64,000 nt of DNA from an uncultured Myxococcales bacterium. GTDB lineage: Bacteria; Myxococcota_A; UBA9042. The notes beneath the pieces were generated by a model. That model did no database searches and was not told the origin of the DNA. It was given only the letters and a program-made list of their open reading frames with translations. The position numbers were made by a program, and so were the translations under genes. Positions 45,822 to 53,320 of the stretch are shown here, in pieces (position 1 is the first letter of the stretch; the number at the start of each line of letters is the position of its first letter). The stretch is taken from contig CAISBR010000135.1 in the NCBI GenBank assembly GCA_903883645.1, positions 42,413 through 106,412 of the forward strand, in the 5' to 3' direction.

Positions 45822-46421
45822 ATGCTGCAACTGCCCGCCCGCCTGGTTCTGGCGTCTACCTCGCGCTATCGGCGCGCCCAGCTGCAGCGGCTGGGGCTCA
45901 CTTTTGTTGCAGTGGCGCCACCTTACGACGAACTACCGCAGCCGGGTCTCGACGCGCGGCAGCTGGTCGACTACCACGCCCGACAAAAGGCCTTGGCCCT
46001 TCAGCATTTGCCAGAGCACGCCCACGACTGGCTGCTCGCCGCCGACCAGGGTGTCATCGTGGATGGGCCGACGGGTCCGCGCCTGCTTGGCAAGCCCGGC
46101 ACCGTCGCGGCAGCAGTGGATCAGCTACTTGAACTGGCTGGTCGAACACACGAATTGCGCACAACCGTGGTGCTGGCGGTGCCATGTCAGCCGCTCGCGG
46201 TGCGCACCGCGGTCGTTCGCGTGACCATGCGCAACTACGATCGCGCCTGGGCGGAGCAGTATGTGGCCCTCGATCAGCCGCTCGACTGCGCGGGCAGCTA
46301 CAAGATCGAGGCCGGCGGGCCTTGGGTTATCGCCGCCTGCAAGGGCGAAGATCCCACCGCGATCGAGGGCTTGCCGCTGCTGCTCGTCACCACTATGCTG
46401 CGCGACGCATTGAATATTTAG
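45822..46421 (+). CDS. Maf-family nucleotide pyrophosphatase
   Basis: Maf proteins hydrolyse non-canonical or modified nucleoside triphosphates, sanitising the pool and sometimes arresting septation. The motif LVLASTSRYRRAQLQRLG, the active-site region LLAADQGVIVDG, the KPG segment and the tail CAGSYKIEAGGPWVIAACKGE followed by GLPLLLV match the family. It is closest in layout to the YceF-type subgroup, although substrate preference cannot be judged. It begins 18 bp after hutH. Its TAG stop overlaps the stop codon of the convergent dioxygenase gene by three bases. Confidence 0.9.
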   Translation: MLQLPARLVLASTSRYRRAQLQRLGLTFVAVAPPYDELPQPGLDARQLVDYHARQKALALQHLPEHAHDWLLAADQGVIVDGPTGPRLLGKPGTVAAAVDQLLELAGRTHELRTTVVLAVPCQPLAVRTAVVRVTMRNYDRAWAEQYVALDQPLDCAGSYKIEAGGPWVIAACKGEDPTAIEGLPLLLVTTMLRDALNI

Positions 46422-47341
46422 CCGAAGTGATAGGCCGACAGGCTCACACCCATGAGCGTCCCGGCAAAAGACACACTGCCCCGGTCACTACCCGCCGCGC
46501 CCGCAATCACCATCAGCGGCAGCAGGTGCTCTTCGCGCGGATGCACAGCTCGGGCCGCCGGGGCTTGCGCCCATTGGGTCAAAAGCCGATTACGTTCCGT
46601 CGGCTCCGCTGTTCCGGCCGACTGCAGCCAGCGGTCGAATTGCTGCGACACCGGCACCGAGCGCGGATCGCCAAAGCCGCGCATGTTGTGGTACGTCATA
46701 CCGCTACCAATAATCAAAACCCCTTGACTACGCAGCGGTTCTAGCGCGCGTCCCATCGCAATATGCTCGGCCGGGTCAAGACCGCGCTGCAGCGACAGTT
46801 GAATCGTCGGGACTTTCGCCTCGGGCCAGGCCAGCTTCAGTGGCACAAAGGCGCCGTGATCAAAGCCGCGCTCGGCATTGCCATCCGTACGAAAACCAGC
46901 TGATTCTAGAACTTGCCGCACTTTCTGCGCCAGCAGCGGGTCGCCCGGCGCCGGCCAGGTCAGCTGGTACGACTCCGGCGGGAACCCGTAATAATCGAAC
47001 AGCAGCGGCGGGTTGGCCCCTGTCATCACCGTCGGTTTCGCCTCCTCCCAGTGCGCCGAGATCATCAAGATCGCCTTGGGCGCCTGCTTGGGCAATTTCT
47101 CCACCGATTTGATGTAGTTGGCCATCGCCTGCAGCTCGTGCGGCGCGCCCATCTTCAGCGCCACAAACGGCCACGGCCCGCCACCATGGGGCAAGAACAC
47201 TACCGGAAGTTTGTGCGGCACCGCCGACTGACCCGCGAGCGCGTCCGACTCGACCACGCCCGCCAGCGCCCCCGCCGTAGCGACCCCTGCGGCCAGCACT
47301 TGCCGCCGCGACAATACCGCCTGCTCTTGGTCCTGATTCAT
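46418..47341 (-). CDS. LigB-family (DODA-type) extradiol dioxygenase with Tat signal
   Basis: The mature protein matches the class III extradiol ring-cleavage fold of the 4,5-DOPA dioxygenase/YgiD group: FLPHGGGPWPF, MISAHWEEAKPTV, GFDHGAFVPLKLAWP and IIGSGMTYHNMRGFG supply the His and Glu metal ligands. A twin-arginine signal SRRQVLAAGVATAGALAGV precedes it, so the enzyme should be folded and exported, which is unusual for this family and suggests a periplasmic or cofactor-loaded role. The catalytic substrate may be a catechol. The gene is convergent with maf and overlaps its stop. Confidence 0.88.
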   Translation of the reverse strand: MNQDQEQAVLSRRQVLAAGVATAGALAGVVESDALAGQSAVPHKLPVVFLPHGGGPWPFVALKMGAPHELQAMANYIKSVEKLPKQAPKAILMISAHWEEAKPTVMTGANPPLLFDYYGFPPESYQLTWPAPGDPLLAQKVRQVLESAGFRTDGNAERGFDHGAFVPLKLAWPEAKVPTIQLSLQRGLDPAEHIAMGRALEPLRSQGVLIIGSGMTYHNMRGFGDPRSVPVSQQFDRWLQSAGTAEPTERNRLLTQWAQAPAARAVHPREEHLLPLMVIAGAAGSDRGSVSFAGTLMGVSLSAYHFG

Positions 47342-47557
47342 CTGATTGCCTCCGAGGCGGTGCGGCCCTCGCTGCCGGTGTACAGACTAGGTTTGCCCTC
47401 GGCAAGAAACAATCTCTCACCACGAAATGGACTGTAGCTCGCACGGCAACAATCAGCCCCCCAGCGTGAAGTTATGCAGCCCTGCTCAGTGGGACTCGTC
47501 AGCAGCCCGCAGGATCGCTACACTTGCACACTGGGCACGCGCCCACAGGGTACCGTC
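47342..47557. other. 216-bp gap between divergent dioxygenase and IgGFc-binding genes
   Basis: No gene or hairpin terminator was recognised. It contains the promoter-like element at 47496-47524 for the right-hand gene and, on the minus strand, TTGCCG and TACACC 17 bp apart, a weak candidate for the dioxygenase gene. Confidence 0.4.
47496..47524 (+). promoter_or_regulatory. Predicted promoter for the IgGFc-binding-type lipoprotein
   Basis: TCGTCA (47496-47501) and TACACT (47519-47524) are 17 bp apart and each matches consensus at four positions. The start would be near 47531, which supports ATG 47558 over the earlier frame opening at 47474. Confidence 0.35.
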
Positions 47558-49906
47558 ATGACCAGGAACAGCGCCACTCAAGCTATGCTAACTATCCGAC
47601 TAATCATACTTTTCGCGTTTAGTGTGGCACTCGGCAGTTGTTCCCAGGCGGGCACCGGCGGCGGCAATGGCGGTTACTACTTGCTCCCCGACTCGGGCAA
47701 TAATGGCGACGTAGTCCAAGCCGGCGACAATCTTGAGCCCAACGACACCCTAAGCGACAGTGGCGACGACAGCCAAGTCATCCCGGGCGAAGACGCGGCC
47801 CCAGACACCTACGACGGCCCAGCTTGCAGCACCAGCGCCGCGTGCAAGGACTACGGCAACAAGAACCTGTGCGCCACTGCAATCAAGCAATGCGTCGAGT
47901 GCTTGACCGAATACCAATGCCAGCCCGGCCAGGTCTGCGAAAACTTCGCCTGCAAAGACCCGTCGTGTGTACCCGGCACGACCAGCTGCGACGGCAGTTT
48001 CCTCGTCACCTGCAACGACGACGGCAAGACCTCGACCACGACCAAGTGCCCCGACGAGGCGCCCGTGTGTGTGAGCGGCGCGTGCCGCATCTGCGAGCCC
48101 GGGCAAAAGTTCTGTGCGGCGGCGCCGAGCGGCGGCAAGTCCAAAGCCGTGATGCAGTGCAACGCAGACGGAACGAACGCAGTAGTCTCACAAGGTTGCG
48201 ACGGCGACGCGGTCTGCATCAACAAGCAATGCATGGTCTGCTCGCCCGGCACGAAACTCTGCAACGGCGACCTCGCCATGGCCTGCGCCGACGACGGCAG
48301 CGGCATGCAAGTGGCCGACGACTGTGGCGCCAAAGGCCAGAACTGCCTTGGCGGCCTCTGCGTGAACCCGTGCCAGGGCGACATCAAGTCAAACACCTAC
48401 GTCGGCTGCGACTTCTGGGCCGTCGACCTCGACAATGCCATCGAAGGCAGCTTCGACGCGCAGAATCAGCAGTACGCGGTGGTGGTTTCGAATACGGCAA
48501 GCGGTCCTGCCGCGGTCACCGTGTCGTTCGGCACGCAGGGCAAGGCCAACTACAAGACCAAGACCTACACGGTGGCGGCCAAGGCGCTGCAGGTCATCAA
48601 CCTGCCCGACCCGAGCTGGGGCCTCAAGCCACAGAACCAAGACGGCACCTCAATTAATTCGCTGCTTTACCGCATCAAGGCCGATCAGCCGATCGTTGCA
48701 TACCAGTTCAATCCCCTGTCGAATTACGGCGTATTTAGCAACGATGCCTCGCTGCTCTTGCCGGTAAATGCTTTGGGTACAGCCTATTACGTAATGTCGC
48801 ACGCCCAGCTCGAATCGACGTACCGCAGCTACCTCAACGTCATCGCCACCGCGCCGGGCACTACGGTCGTCGCCGTCAAGGTCACCACCAAGACCCTGGG
48901 CGGCACCGGCGTACCCGCCCTCAATGCCGGCGGCGTTGGCACCTATTCGCTCCAGCAGGGCCAAGCGCTCAACCTCGAAAGCGACATGCCCGGCGGCGAT
49001 CTCACCGGCAGCTACGTCGAAGCCGACAAACCCGTAGCCGTTTTCGGCGGTTCCGAGGCATCCAACTCGCCCAACACCGGCAACTGCATCCCCAAAGCCA
49101 CGGGCGGCGGCAAGGCCTGCGCCGGCTCGTCGAACAGCGGCTTTCCGCAAACCTGCAGCGCCGACTCCGGTTGCGACCCCAGCTGCTGCGCCGACCACCT
49201 CGAAGAGCAGATGTTCCCGGTCAACACCTTGGGCAACAGCTACGTAGCCTCGCGCCTATCTCCGCGCGGCAAAGAGAAAGACGCTTGGCGTTTCTTGGCA
49301 GTCGAAGACGGCACCACTATTACGCTTTCGCCCAGCCAGGGCGCGGCACTCCCCACCCTCGCCAAGGGCAAGTGGGTCGAAATCCAGAGCAACCAAGACT
49401 TCGTCATCAACTCGAACAAGCCCATTCTCGTCGCCCAATACATGGCTTCGTCGTACGCCACCATGACCACCGAAGGCGGCACCTGCACCGTTGGCGGCGC
49501 CAGCACCCAGTGTTTCACCAAGTACAACTACATGGCCGAATGCCTCGACACCGGCATCTCGGGCTATTGCGCGCCGATCGGCGATCCTTCGCTCATCCTG
49601 ACCGCCGCCACGGGCCAATTCCTCGACGATTACATCTTCTTGGTGCCCGCCCAGTACAAGATCAACTACATCAATATCACCATGCCGGTCGGCGCCAATG
49701 CCAAGATCGACAACTCCCTCGTCGCCGCCAGCAGCTTCACCACCATCGCCGGCTCGCAGTGGCAGGTCGCACGGCTGCCGATCAAAGATGGCCCGCACCG
49801 CTTGCAGCTCTCGGCCAAGGGCGCGCTCACGGTATACGGCTATGACAAGGATGTGTCGTACGGCTACACGGGCGGCGCCGGTCTCGCCGTGCTTGGCGCC
49901 CCCTAA
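47558..49906 (+). CDS. IgGFc-binding-type surface lipoprotein with Cys-rich N-terminal region
   Basis: ATG 47558 (AGGGT six bases upstream) leads into a lipoprotein signal, LIILFAFSVALGSC. An Asp/Gly-rich linker is followed by a Cys-rich region of CxxG-type units (about residues 85-270, with CEPGQKFCAAAPSGG and CSPGTKLCNGDL), then by a large beta-rich domain that matches the IgGFc-binding family (PF17517): DIKSNTYVGCDFWAVDLDN, QQYAVVVSNT, and YRIKADQPIVAYQFNPL, repeated near SNKPILVAQYMAS. In animals this domain sits in FCGBP mucus proteins; bacterial members are surface proteins of unknown ligand. The mature protein is probably a tethered adhesin. It is convergent with the amidohydrolase, 26 bp away. 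Confidence 0.88.
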   Translation: MTRNSATQAMLTIRLIILFAFSVALGSCSQAGTGGGNGGYYLLPDSGNNGDVVQAGDNLEPNDTLSDSGDDSQVIPGEDAAPDTYDGPACSTSAACKDYGNKNLCATAIKQCVECLTEYQCQPGQVCENFACKDPSCVPGTTSCDGSFLVTCNDDGKTSTTTKCPDEAPVCVSGACRICEPGQKFCAAAPSGGKSKAVMQCNADGTNAVVSQGCDGDAVCINKQCMVCSPGTKLCNGDLAMACADDGSGMQVADDCGAKGQNCLGGLCVNPCQGDIKSNTYVGCDFWAVDLDNAIEGSFDAQNQQYAVVVSNTASGPAAVTVSFGTQGKANYKTKTYTVAAKALQVINLPDPSWGLKPQNQDGTSINSLLYRIKADQPIVAYQFNPLSNYGVFSNDASLLLPVNALGTAYYVMSHAQLESTYRSYLNVIATAPGTTVVAVKVTTKTLGGTGVPALNAGGVGTYSLQQGQALNLESDMPGGDLTGSYVEADKPVAVFGGSEASNSPNTGNCIPKATGGGKACAGSSNSGFPQTCSADSGCDPSCCADHLEEQMFPVNTLGNSYVASRLSPRGKEKDAWRFLAVEDGTTITLSPSQGAALPTLAKGKWVEIQSNQDFVINSNKPILVAQYMASSYATMTTEGGTCTVGGASTQCFTKYNYMAECLDTGISGYCAPIGDPSLILTAATGQFLDDYIFLVPAQYKINYINITMPVGANAKIDNSLVAASSFTTIAGSQWQVARLPIKDGPHRLQLSAKGALTVYGYDKDVSYGYTGGAGLAVLGAP

Positions 49907-49932
49907 CTACCTGCTATTTATAGAATTAGCCG

Positions 49933-51612
49933 CTACTCGGGCACGATCTGCCGCACCACACCGCGGATGATCGTCCATTGCGGCACAGCGCCCAGCTTGG
50001 GGTCGCGCGGATCGGCCGACCAAATCACCCAGTCGCTGCGATCGCCCACGCGCAGGGGTTTTAGCGCCTGTCGCGTGCCCATTGGCCCCAGCGCCCGCCA
50101 CGCGAGCCCCGCCAGGTCGCTCTGGTCAAGTGTGGCGCCAAGTTGCACCGGCGGCGTCTCAAGCATCACCTTCAAGTCGCCCAGCGGGTCCGACACCACC
50201 ACCGGCGCATCCGATCCAGCGCGCACCGGGCACACATCGGCCAGACCGATTCCGCGATATGCCCAGTTCATACGCTCTGTTCCAAGCCGTGCCTGAGCAA
50301 ATTCGGCGTCCGCATGGCGATGCCGCGGCTGGACGCTGCATTCAAAGCGACCCGTTTTTATGCGCGCCAGCTGGGTCGGCGCCACCACTTGCGCGTGTTC
50401 GATCCGCACGGCCAGCGCCGCCGGGTCGCGATGCAGCCCCTCGCTGACCCGCAGAATCTGCTCGACCGCGGCATCGCCAATGGCGTGCACCGCCAGCTGA
50501 ATACCCTGTTTATCGGCCTGGGCCAGCACATCCGCCACCTGCGCATCGCTGTAGTTCAGCGTGCCGCTATGGCCTGGCTGGTCGCTGTAGGGCTGCAGCA
50601 GCGCCGCGGACCGCGCACCCAGCGTGCCGTCGAGCCACAGCTTCGCCCCAGCCACCACCACCGCACGACTGGGCACACGCTTGTACTTCCCTGCGAGCAA
50701 CGCGCGGCCTTCAGGGCGCTCCGCGTCGAAATAAAGCCGAACGCGAACGGCCAGCTGCCCCGCAGCCTCTAGGCTAAAGAGAGTCTCAAGCAGGGCCTGC
50801 GACTCGCCGATCGCGTGCACTTCCGTCACACCGCGTCGCTCAAACTGCAGCAGCAACTGCCGCAGCAGCGGGCGCAGCCGCACAAGCGGCCAAGCCGGCA
50901 GGGCCCGCCACACTTGGCTGGCCAGTGGCCCGCTGACCTTGTTGCCATTCTTGCGCACCTGCTCAGCAAGTTCACGCGGCAACTGCTCGACCAGCGCCGA
51001 GCTCAGCAGCGCCCCGTGCCCATCCGCGCGCGACAGGTAGGCGGGCGTTTCGTCGAGCGCCGCATCGACCTCCGCCGCATCCATGCCATCGAACGCCGCC
51101 TGCGATAAGCCAAAACCCCACAGCCAGCCGGTCATCGACGCCCGTACCAGCCGCGCCGCGCGGGTCAGTCCATTGCCATCGGTCACCGCCGTCAGGTCGG
51201 CCGCGTCCGCGCGCATCGCCGCGCCCTCTAGATGAACATGTGCGTCAACAAGCCCTTGCGTAGCCCAGCCTTGCGAGACACGGACCACCTGTGTGAGCGG
51301 CCCCTGCACGGGCGTAACCTCGGCGGGCGTCCCCACTGCGATCACTTCGCCGGCCCGGAGCGCAACCGCCCGACCATCCGGATGCCCGGCCAAGTGCCCT
51401 ACAATCAGCACCGTGTCGGCCAGCGGCCGCGACGGCTGTTTCTCTTTGCCCACAATGCCCTCGCGCGACGGGTCTGGCGGCGGCACCACAAAGCGTCGCA
51501 ATTGCAGGCAGCCACTGCTGGTGCTTGCCGCCAAAGCGAGCAGCATCAGGGCCACTGCCCGCGATGGGGCCGCCCTCACCGTACTGTTGGGCTGCAGATT
51601 GCGCCGTACCAT
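49933..51612 (-). CDS. YtcJ-like metal-dependent amidohydrolase, lipoprotein
   Basis: The lipobox TSSGC follows a hydrophobic stretch (AVALMLLALAAST), so the protein is membrane-anchored in the envelope. The amidohydrolase motif VDAHVHLEG gives the HxH metal ligands. Further elements are AKLWLDGTLGARSAAL (the carboxylated-Lys region of this family), LAVHAIGDAAVE and RAGSDAPVVVSDPL, with Asp as the last metal ligand. The YtcJ/AepA-type subfamily hydrolyses amides or cyclic compounds; its substrate here is unknown. The ATG at 51612 lies 12 bp after the stop of the Cys-rich gene, so the two are one operon. Confidence 0.87.
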   Translation of the reverse strand: MVRRNLQPNSTVRAAPSRAVALMLLALAASTSSGCLQLRRFVVPPPDPSREGIVGKEKQPSRPLADTVLIVGHLAGHPDGRAVALRAGEVIAVGTPAEVTPVQGPLTQVVRVSQGWATQGLVDAHVHLEGAAMRADAADLTAVTDGNGLTRAARLVRASMTGWLWGFGLSQAAFDGMDAAEVDAALDETPAYLSRADGHGALLSSALVEQLPRELAEQVRKNGNKVSGPLASQVWRALPAWPLVRLRPLLRQLLLQFERRGVTEVHAIGESQALLETLFSLEAAGQLAVRVRLYFDAERPEGRALLAGKYKRVPSRAVVVAGAKLWLDGTLGARSAALLQPYSDQPGHSGTLNYSDAQVADVLAQADKQGIQLAVHAIGDAAVEQILRVSEGLHRDPAALAVRIEHAQVVAPTQLARIKTGRFECSVQPRHRHADAEFAQARLGTERMNWAYRGIGLADVCPVRAGSDAPVVVSDPLGDLKVMLETPPVQLGATLDQSDLAGLAWRALGPMGTRQALKPLRVGDRSDWVIWSADPRDPKLGAVPQWTIIRGVVRQIVPE

Positions 51613-51624
51613 GCCATTCCCGCC

Positions 51625-52134
51625 CTACGCCGTGAGCGCCGTCACACTGCGCAAGCGCAGTCGTTCGTCGTCGCCTGGCCACGGCTCAAGCAGCCAGCGC
51701 CGTCCGGTTCGCCGCGCCACTTCGGCCAGCAGCGCCGCACGGTCGATATAGGCCGGCACGCCCCACGATCGCAGCTTGCGCAGAATCTCGGGCCACACCG
51801 CCGCAAACTCTGCTTCGGGCAAGGCGATTTTCCCCAAGCCAGGTGGAGTACCGTACGGACAATCGTGCGCCAAGTAGCCAAGGGGCGCCGCAACATCGGC
51901 GTGGTGGCACCATGGCGCCCGCGCAAACCGGTCGAGGTACACGCTGCAACCAAACTTGCCGTCGCCCTCGGCGCGCAAGTACATGCAATGCAAGCCGGGC
52001 ACGGCGACAGCGCCCGACCGGTCGGTGGGCACAGCAACATGGCAGCTTACGCCGCAACGCCGGCAACGCGCTTCGTGATCCGTGTCGGCGCGGCCCACTT
52101 GGCCAGGGCCGTCTCGTCCAAGGGTCACAGTCAT
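51625..52134 (-). CDS. Small Cys-rich protein, YkgJ-like metal-binding candidate
   Basis: The 169-residue protein opens with a cluster ARCRRCGVSCHVAV, then GLHCMYL, FGCSVYLDRF, APWCHHADV and AHDCPYG. This spacing resembles the YkgJ family, whose CxxCxxCC and later Cys residues bind zinc or iron, but the CC pair reads SCH, so one Cys is replaced by His. There is no signal peptide, hence cytoplasmic. The C-terminal 80 residues are helical and rich in Leu/Trp. It is the first gene of a two-gene unit with the amidohydrolase and could assist its metal loading, which is inference. The ribosome binding site is weak. Confidence 0.62.
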   Translation of the reverse strand: MTVTLGRDGPGQVGRADTDHEARCRRCGVSCHVAVPTDRSGAVAVPGLHCMYLRAEGDGKFGCSVYLDRFARAPWCHHADVAAPLGYLAHDCPYGTPPGLGKIALPEAEFAAVWPEILRKLRSWGVPAYIDRAALLAEVARRTGRRWLLEPWPGDDERLRLRSVTALTA

Positions 52135-52162
52135 AATAAGGAGTTCCGCCAGCGGCCCGCAA

Positions 52163-53320
52163 TCAAGGTGCGCGAACCAATGCAGGGGCCATAGGCACAG
52201 CCACCAGTTGCAATTTCGCCGTCTCTAAAGGCTTTTGGGGAGCCTTGGCCACTTCTGCGTGCGGCTCGCGCAGCAGCAAGAAGTAGCTCGCCACCGCGGT
52301 ACCGGCGCCCACCAGCGTCAGCGTCGAGCCCAGCCAGTGCTTGTTGGTCGACGCAACACCGCGCGAGTCCGACAGATCCGACGCGTACGACCCTAGGCCA
52401 TATAGCCCATAGCCCATAATGCCGGCGCCCACAGCCACGCCGCCCCAGCCGGCCGTCCGCAAGTTCGCACCACCGGCATCCACGCTCGACTCCAGCCCCT
52501 CGCAGCGCACTGCAACTTCACCATCCGAAGGAACCTCAATAGCTCGGCCCACTTGCTTGACGCCACGCTTGCAACTGACCTCGTGCGTTCCCGGCTCAAG
52601 CGTCCGCGTCGGAACTTTGTCGCCCACGCGCACAGCCTCGTCAATATCGACCACATGGCCATCGACGCGCACCTCTACGCCCTTGAGCCCGCCCGGCACC
52701 ACCACCACCAGCCGCCCGTCTTTTTGCCGCAAGTCGAGCTTGACCTCTACCGAGTCCCCCGCCTTCACGTCCACTTCGCGCACTAGCGGTTTCTTGCCCG
52801 GCAGCCCCGCCTCAACGTTGTGTTTGCCCGGCAACAGCCAGCGAGTAAACGGAATTTCGGCATCGGTACCATCCACGAACAAACGCGCATCGCTCGGCTG
52901 TACGTCGACCTTGAGCTCCCCCTTCTTGCGCATCTCGTCCGACACCGCCAGGAGCTCGTCCGTCAGGGTGTGCAGCAGCGGCTTGGGCAACTGATTCAGC
53001 TTCTCTCGCACGGCCTTGTAGGCATCTTCGGCCTCGCGCAGCTTGCCCACCGCCCGCAGCGCCCGGCCCTTCAGCAGCGTGATCGCCGGGTGCGCAAAAA
53101 TACGCTCCGCCTGGGTCGCCAGCTCGACGGCCTTAGGAAACTCCCGGTTATCAAACCGAATTTTCGCTTCCTTGTAGATGTTATTGGCGCGCTCCTCGGT
53201 GTCGCCAGCCCAGGCCGTAGCACTCGCCAGCAGCGTCGCCGAGGCCATCGCAAGCACAAGCAGCAGCCATCGCAGCCCACGCGGGCCAGCCCATGGTGAT
53301 TCGAAGCGGATCGTGGCCAT
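52163..53320 (-). CDS. Exported TPR and PEGA domain protein
   Basis: The ATG at 53320 overlaps the kinase stop as TGATG, and AAGGTGG lies seven bases before it, so start 53320 is preferred to ATG 53326, which lies too close to that site. The N-terminus is a signal peptide (WLLLVLAMASATLLASATAWA). TPR-like helices (ERANNIYKEAKIRFDNREFP) cover about residues 40-125. PEGA-type segments follow (LKVDVQPSDARLFVDG, and LKGVEVRVDGHVVDIDEAV). Near the C-terminus are two hydrophobic stretches (GGVAVGAGIMGYGLYGLG, LGSTLTLVGAGTAVASYFLLL), probably membrane spans. It is translationally coupled to the Pkn kinase and is a plausible partner of it. Confidence 0.85.
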   Translation of the reverse strand: MATIRFESPWAGPRGLRWLLLVLAMASATLLASATAWAGDTEERANNIYKEAKIRFDNREFPKAVELATQAERIFAHPAITLLKGRALRAVGKLREAEDAYKAVREKLNQLPKPLLHTLTDELLAVSDEMRKKGELKVDVQPSDARLFVDGTDAEIPFTRWLLPGKHNVEAGLPGKKPLVREVDVKAGDSVEVKLDLRQKDGRLVVVVPGGLKGVEVRVDGHVVDIDEAVRVGDKVPTRTLEPGTHEVSCKRGVKQVGRAIEVPSDGEVAVRCEGLESSVDAGGANLRTAGWGGVAVGAGIMGYGLYGLGSYASDLSDSRGVASTNKHWLGSTLTLVGAGTAVASYFLLLREPHAEVAKAPQKPLETAKLQLVAVPMAPALVRAP

